In this document: positions 59,095 to 64,000 of the stretch, in pieces
How the letters are laid out: each line of letters opens with the position of its first letter
Position numbering within the stretch: position 1 is the stretch's first letter
Assembly: GCA_024364735.1 (NCBI GenBank)
Contig: JAGFNQ010000851.1
Location: 1 to 64,000 of the forward strand
Direction: 5' to 3'
Origin: Boesenbergia rotunda
Taxonomy: Eukaryota > Streptophyta > Magnoliopsida > Zingiberales > Zingiberaceae
Length of the DNA: 64,000 nucleotides
Program-made: the position numbers and the translations under genes
The notes under the pieces: generated by a model
Told to the model about the DNA's origin: nothing
The model's database searches: none
The model's input: the letters and a program-made list of their open reading frames with translations, nothing else

Positions 59095-60980
59095 TCAAGC
59101 TGCCGTTGACTTGAGAGAGAATCTAAGAGGCAAGCCATTCGTGGGAAGAACGAAAGGCCCAAACTGTATCCCAGTGGGGGATCTCACCGTAGACCACCTG
59201 ATATATACATGACAGTGTTAGTTTACAACGTACGTCAACCTGAAAAGGTCAACTCTTTCGGAGAAAGATTTGAGGGGGGAGAAATTTACGTGTGTTTAGT
59301 GGTGAGGTGATGGAGCAGAACCAGCATCTCCAGCTTTGCAAGCTCATTTCCAGGGCAGGAATGGGTCCCGTTTCCGAAGGGTATAAAGGTGTTTGGCTTT
59401 GGAGCCACCTGCAGTGACAGAGCGAGAGAATGATTGATCGATGAGTTTGGCGATCGCAATGGGAAGAAGAAGAAGAAGGAGACTGACTGACCTCGAACCT
59501 GGAGGGGTCGAATTTTTCTGGGTCGGAGAAGTTTTCCGGGCTGTGGTGGATGTTTCTGAAGAGCGGCAGCACCTTCCACCCCTTGGGAATTAGATATCCT
59601 GCACGACGCCACAGGTCTGTGAGACCTCCGATTGAATTGAAAATGGCAATGTCAAGAACTACTCGCCTTCGTACTCCACGTCTTCCACGGCTTCGCGGAA
59701 GGTGAAAGATAAGATGGAGGCCACTCTCATGGTTTCTTGGATCACCCTCGAGGTGAGTGGCATGTTCTTGGTGTCAGCCCAGGTCAGGGACTCGTTTCGG
59801 CCCTTGCTCTTCGTGATCTGCTCTTGCTCTTCCTGCAGAAAGTGAGCAGCTTTGTAAGCGAGCATGTCCAAGTTAAGGAGTTGTCGAGGGAGAGAGGTTT
59901 CAAAACTCACGGTGACGGCTTGCAGGATGCTGGGGTTGTCGCCGAGGTACTTGATGATCCAGGTGAGGACGCTGGCAGTGGTGTCGCGGGCGGCGAAGAT
60001 GACGCCGATGACGTTGTCGGCGATCTGGTCGTCGGAGAGGTCTTCTTTGGCGTTCATGAAGGAACCGAGCAGGTCGTTCGGGGAGGTGTGCGTCTGCGAC
60101 GTCCTTCTGGAGCAGACGATATTGGCGACGATCTGCGCCAGTTGCTTCCGGGCCTTCATGGCCCTGTAGAACAGAGTCCCGGGGAGGTTGATGGGCATCG
60201 AGTTGTACCCTTTCTCGAGGGTGTAGTAGCATTGCTTCAGATCCTCTAAACGGGAGATCTCCTCCTTGCCGAAGATGGACAGGATCGCCACATTGAACGC
60301 GTACTGAACAGTTGGTTCAAACGTTAGCTAGACTGAATCAAAATGGGAGAAGATGGGGATCGAGTATTTTGATTCGGGCTCACCGTCTTGAGCTCTTGGA
60401 AGGTGTTGACCAGGCGGCCGTCCCAGGAGCGGAGGACGCGGAGGGCGACGGCCTCGATGCCGGCGACGGAGCCGCGGATAGATTCGGGGAGGAAGGCGCG
60501 GAGGACGAGGCGGCGGAGGTGGGCGTGGTAGTCGCCCTGCTGGAAGAAGATGGCCTGGGGGCCGATCATGCGCTCCTTGCTGGCGGGGAAGGTGGGCTTG
60601 AAGAGCTGCGCCTTCGTAACGAGCACGAACCGTGCGGCCTCCGGGCTGGACACCATCACGCAGGGGCAGCCGAGGATGTGGGTCTTAAACACGGGACCGT
60701 ACCGCTTCTGCTTGAGAGCGAAGAAGGTGATGGGGTCGTTGGAGTAGAGCTGGAAGGTCTCGCCGACGTAGGGCCAGCCCATAGAGCCCGGCGGGAGGGT
60801 AAGCTTGCGGGAGCCTGAGCGGCCGGCGAGGGAGAGTCGGAAGACGAGGCAGCAGAAGGCGGAGAGGCAGAGGAGGAGGAGGAGGAGGAAGGGGAAGAGG
60901 AGGGCGGTCGTCATGGCGAAGAGTGGAAGCATGGAAGTGGTGGCGAGCACAGAGGTATTTGTAATGGAGGAAGAACTCAT
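59095..60980 (-). CDS. CYP707A: CYP707A-type abscisic acid 8'-hydroxylase (cytochrome P450, 494 aa, six exons)
   Basis: Exons: 60980-60384, 60303-59911, 59832-59667, 59598-59492, 59408-59290, 59197-59095. They sum to 1485 nt with matching phases. Introns are GT-AG except intron 3, whose donor reads GAAG/GCGAGT (GC-AG). The N-terminus has a membrane anchor ([12 protein letters not shown], about residues 28-48) and [13 protein letters not shown]. The I-helix oxygen-binding AARDTTAS is at residues 303-310, the K-helix ETMR at 363-366, FDPSRF just before the heme domain, and heme-binding [11 protein letters not shown] has Cys439 as ligand. The family oxidises ABA at C-8' to give phaseic acid in the ER, ending ABA signals. 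[20 protein letters not shown] and VFRN-type [12 protein letters not shown] are characteristic of CYP707A. All key residues are present. Exons 1-2 are very GC-rich, as in many monocot genes. Confidence 0.95.
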
Positions 60981-61180
60981 GATTGTGGAAGACAGCTGGT
61001 GGCGTGGGGGAGGATGACGGTGAGAATGGGGGGTGGTGTGGCAGAGGCAGAGCAGGGGAGGAGGAAGGAGACAGAGGAGGCGGTTTTGTTTGGCGTGGTT
61101 CGTTTCGGTTCGGTCTGGTCCGGTTCCGTGTTCGGATGGCGTTGCTATTAGGATGTGTTGGCAGAGGAGTAAACGGGAGA

Positions 61181-61193
61181 GGATATTTATAAG
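61181..61193 (-). promoter_or_regulatory. CYP707A TATA box
   Basis: The minus strand reads CTTATAAATATCC about 200 bp before the ATG at 60980, giving a 5' UTR of roughly 170 nt. Confidence 0.65.
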
Positions 61194-63374
61194 GTAGAAG
61201 GAAGGAGTTCAAGTTTGATGCACTCACTGAAATCCACTCCAGCTCCTTCAACAGAATCAGGACACTTGGCAGCGAATTCAATTGATACGTCATGTGGAAA
61301 ATTTGGCGCAGTGGAACTATTTCTAGGTGGCGCAGTGGAACTATTTCTAGAAAAGAAACCAAAAAAAAAAATCATAATTACTGAGAAATTAAAGGGTTGG
61401 AAAAGTATACAGCTCGAGGTAAATTGGTTTGGATTATTTTTTTAGTTAGCATATGTATCCACCTCTTATGTTCGATTCTATTACATTATGATAAATTTGA
61501 AATTATATATAATGTGTTATCCAACAATTGAGTATCCTAAGTTTATTATTCCACTGGAACAACAAATTTTTTTCATCGATCGGTAAGTTAAATTTGAAAG
61601 TATTTATAATATGCGACTAACAATTTAATATTCCAAATTTGTTATTCATTAGAAGAAAATGTTATAGTGCTTCGTAACCGAACCGTGAATTTTTGAGAGA
61701 TTGCATAGAGCCTACTGTTGCACCATAACCTAGAGGCAATTGATTTGAGTTGTTTTTTTTGTAATTCAAGTATTTATTTGTTCAAATTGACTAATCCTGG
61801 AAGTGATCAGTCCATCTTATGAAAGTTACCCACCGATCACCAAATAAATCGAGAAACGCTTACGAAAGCTCATTCAAGCGGCCAATATTTTTAGGGTTGC
61901 CGTCTCATTATAGTAAAATTCTTACAGTGTGCCACAATTAGGATTCAACCCCTAGATGCTTGATTAACTACTTGGAGTATCTAACCATGACACCATAATC
62001 CTGGGGGTGATTTAGGTTGTCGATTAATCTAGGAAAGTGCAATTTGATTCATTGAGGGAAAGGTAATTTTTTTAGTTGGCATCAGGTATTTAAGTTACGT
62101 CGATTAATCATAGGAGTGAAAGTCCGATTCCACTTAAGTTTTCTATCAACTATAAAAGTAAATTAGAAAGGGCCTGCACCGGGCAACCCATCAGAGTGGC
62201 AAAAGACGATTCACTTGCTTCCAGCATGATTGCCAACTCATCTCAGGGTCAATATGAAAAATTAGCTCGAATGTTGTGAAGGCGGCCCATCAGGGTGGCA
62301 AAAGGTGAATCGCTCGCCCTCAGCGCCCCCCCCGCCAACCCATCCCAGGGCAACACGTAGGAGGTAAATCACGGGACTACTAGCCCGGATGCTGTGACTA
62401 GTGCATGGGGAGGGCGGCCCATCAGAGTTCTTATGTTAAGCGTCAATTAAACAAAATTTATTCGTTAATTCATCAAATTGAGACTCAATTTTATACCTGA
62501 AAATTAAGGTGTCCTACCACTCCTCAAAAGATGACCAATTTGATTATCCAATGACTTAGAATGACAAGTTGAGTCTGATGATAAAAGGTAATTCACTCGT
62601 TCCCAGCGTCCCCGCCAACTAATCTCAGAGTCACGACGAGTTAAGTCTGGTAGCTACTCGATGTAGTTATGATAAACTAGTTGATCTTTTTATTGGTCAC
62701 TACAACGCGTTGAACAAGTTAAGTTAGCCAAGTGGATTGGGTGGACCTGCCAAAGACTAAGTAGATTATACAATATAAAAAAACAATTAGTAGATTAAAT
62801 AATCAAATCAATTAGTCTAATTAGACAAGTCGAGCGATCTAACTAGGTTATGGTGGTTGTGTCGTCAAGTCGAATTGAGTGGTTAGGCAAGCCAAACAGT
62901 AAAATTGTGTTGTTCGATCAACACAAGCGATCTAAGTGTGCCAATGGATCTACAGAAGCCAATCAATCCAAGCTAAGAGTAGGTACAATTCAATTTTATA
63001 GTAGACTTAATCCAAATAGGTTTTTTTTAAAAAAAAATCAATTCAAAACATAATTAAAAAATTGAAACAGTTTTAGTTAAAACTGAACTTAAAATTTTAA
63101 TTAAATTTTAGTTTGATTGATTAAAATAAAATTTTAATTTAAAAATCACAAATCAAGTCGTACTATGCTACTAAACAATATATTGTTTAATTAGTAGCTA
63201 ATCCAAACTCATCCTCCTAATAATATAAAGAATATACACAATACTAAATATTTGGATGAATGAGAATATATATACACAATACTAGATGACTCATCAAAGT
63301 AACCATGACCGAGTACTTTCGGGCAGCTGGATATCGATTGGGTCAACTTTCTTCAAGTTGGGAGGTCAACTTTC
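61194..63374. other. Upstream intergenic DNA of CYP707A with an unclassified repeat
   Basis: A 24-bp tandem copy of GGCGCAGTGGAACTATTTCTAG lies near 61306-61350. At about 62160-62430 and 62580-62640 diverged copies of a motif (GGCAAAAGGTGAATCGCTCG...CCCAGCG...CCAAC) recur three times; it looks like a dispersed repeat of unknown class. No gene recognised; promoter elements of CYP707A may lie in the first kilobase. Confidence 0.45.
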
Positions 63375-64000
63375 TGTAAGTATCCCAGAGTTGTTTTGAT
63401 GTGATCAATCGAGTCAAGTTAGGTCCTGATTGTGTTTGGTCCCTATGTCTAAATGTACAAGAGCTTACGAGCATAGGAAGTCGAACGGAAGACGCAACAC
63501 ATGAGAAGGATGGCACGAGAAGAAAACAGACAGACTCGATGCATCCGAGGGATGCAAAAACTCCGGAAGAGTACACTGGTGGACGCGAAGGACGTGCGCG
63601 ATGCCCGAGGAACAAGAAGCTTGTAAGCAAGCAATTCGAGAAGAAGGTCGGAGACGGGTTCGGGTGAGCCTAACTCTGAATGACTAGAGATCACCCACAC
63701 GGACGAAGAGAAAGCAAAGTCAATTCGGATGTTGAATTTGCCAAGCTACGGGTCCGAGGCGCCTTAATTCGCTTTGGAGGCTCCTCGGACCATCAGCCGC
63801 AGTTTTGCGCAAAAGCAGAACTGAGGTGCCTCAGTTGGAACCTAAGGCGCCTTAAATCAGAACTGAGGCGTCTCAATTCGGAATTGAGGCGCCTCAGATT
63901 AAGAGTTATCGCTGAGTGACTGTTAGAGCCATGGATAAAATCTTATCCATATGAGGCGCCTTGGATCACAACTGAAACACCTCAGGTTTATGTTAGCGCA
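63375..64000 (+). repeat. Start of a SIRE/Maximus-like LTR (TGTAAGTA family), runs off the window
   Basis: TGTAAGTATCCCAGAGTTG...GATGTGATCAATCGAGTCAAG matches the LTRs at 43721 and 46297 over the first ~350 bp. The palindrome array that follows has a different core (GAGGCGCCTC instead of GGGCACCC). Confidence 0.88.
63756..63983 (+). repeat. Palindrome array GAGGCGCCTC, 21-bp period
   Basis: Copies at 63756/63777, 63823/63844/63865/63886 and 63953/63974 step by exactly 21 bp (10-bp palindrome, 11-bp gap). The gap AATTCGGAATT at 63875 is palindromic, so the stretch around 63864-63896 can fold into one long hairpin. A separate palindrome, ATGGATAA...TTATCCAT, lies at 63931-63950. Confidence 0.9.

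Noticed and set aside
59737..60818. Long plus-strand ORFs opposite the P450.
   Set aside because: They are shadows of the GC-rich CYP707A exons on the other strand; the real gene has all P450 motifs.

Overview
The window is nuclear DNA from a flowering plant. It holds two ordinary intron-containing genes in a thick stack of nested retrotransposons. The very GC-rich first exons of the cytochrome P450 gene, and the mix of chromovirus Gypsy and SIRE/Maximus-like Copia elements, suggest a monocot. A large-genome order such as Zingiberales is a guess, not something the sequence proves.

Host genes. (1) A CLE signalling-peptide gene at 26145-26847 on the minus strand: two exons, 83 aa, peptide motif RRVPNGPDPIHN (CLE25 type). 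(2) A CYP707A-type abscisic acid 8'-hydroxylase at 59095-60980 on the minus strand: six exons, 494 aa, with one apparent GC-AG intron. I could rebuild both from splice sites with matching phases. No other convincing cellular gene was found.

Layout. 1-5011: 5' part of a minus-strand Copia element (gag-protease, leader, 2.2-kb LTR). 5012-9932: 3' end of a SIRE/Maximus-like Copia element with a spliced envelope-like ORF, invaded by a solo LTR of its own family (7410-8736, target duplication CAAAA) and cut off at an assembly N (position 9933). 9934-17332: a chromodomain Gypsy element (Gypsy-A) whose 5' LTR is missing apart from its last 106 bp because of that N. 17915-24725: decayed Copia remnants with a Gypsy-B LTR scrap, a TRIM fragment and a solo LTR (22431-23695, GGATT). 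24726-28744: mostly unique sequence with the CLE gene. 28745-54801: one 26-kb Gypsy-B insertion, itself invaded by a gag-only element (30579-37033), a TRIM (42050-42740), a gag-fragment SIRE-like element (43721-48235, TTATG) carrying a solo LTR (46552-47562, GGAAG), a SINE (49450-49755) and an RTE-type LINE with an unbroken ORF (49997-53071). 55734-57207: minus-strand solo LTR (CTTTT). 57341-57764: a foldback element. 59095-61193: CYP707A and its promoter. 63375-64000: start of another SIRE-like LTR.

Most striking signal. The Copia-type LTRs, and the promoter of the envelope-like ORF, carry arrays of short perfect palindromes at fixed spacing, just upstream of a TATA box in every case where that can be seen. 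The palindrome differs between copies: GGGCGCCC every 18 bp, CAGTCGACTG every 20 bp, GAGGCGCCTC every 21 bp, CAATCGATTG every 17 bp. The same LTRs carry a second array, of hairpins whose stems covary (with G-U wobble on the sense strand) around a constant loop. A third covarying hairpin set lies in the leader of the first Copia element. None of these is explained by the coding annotation.
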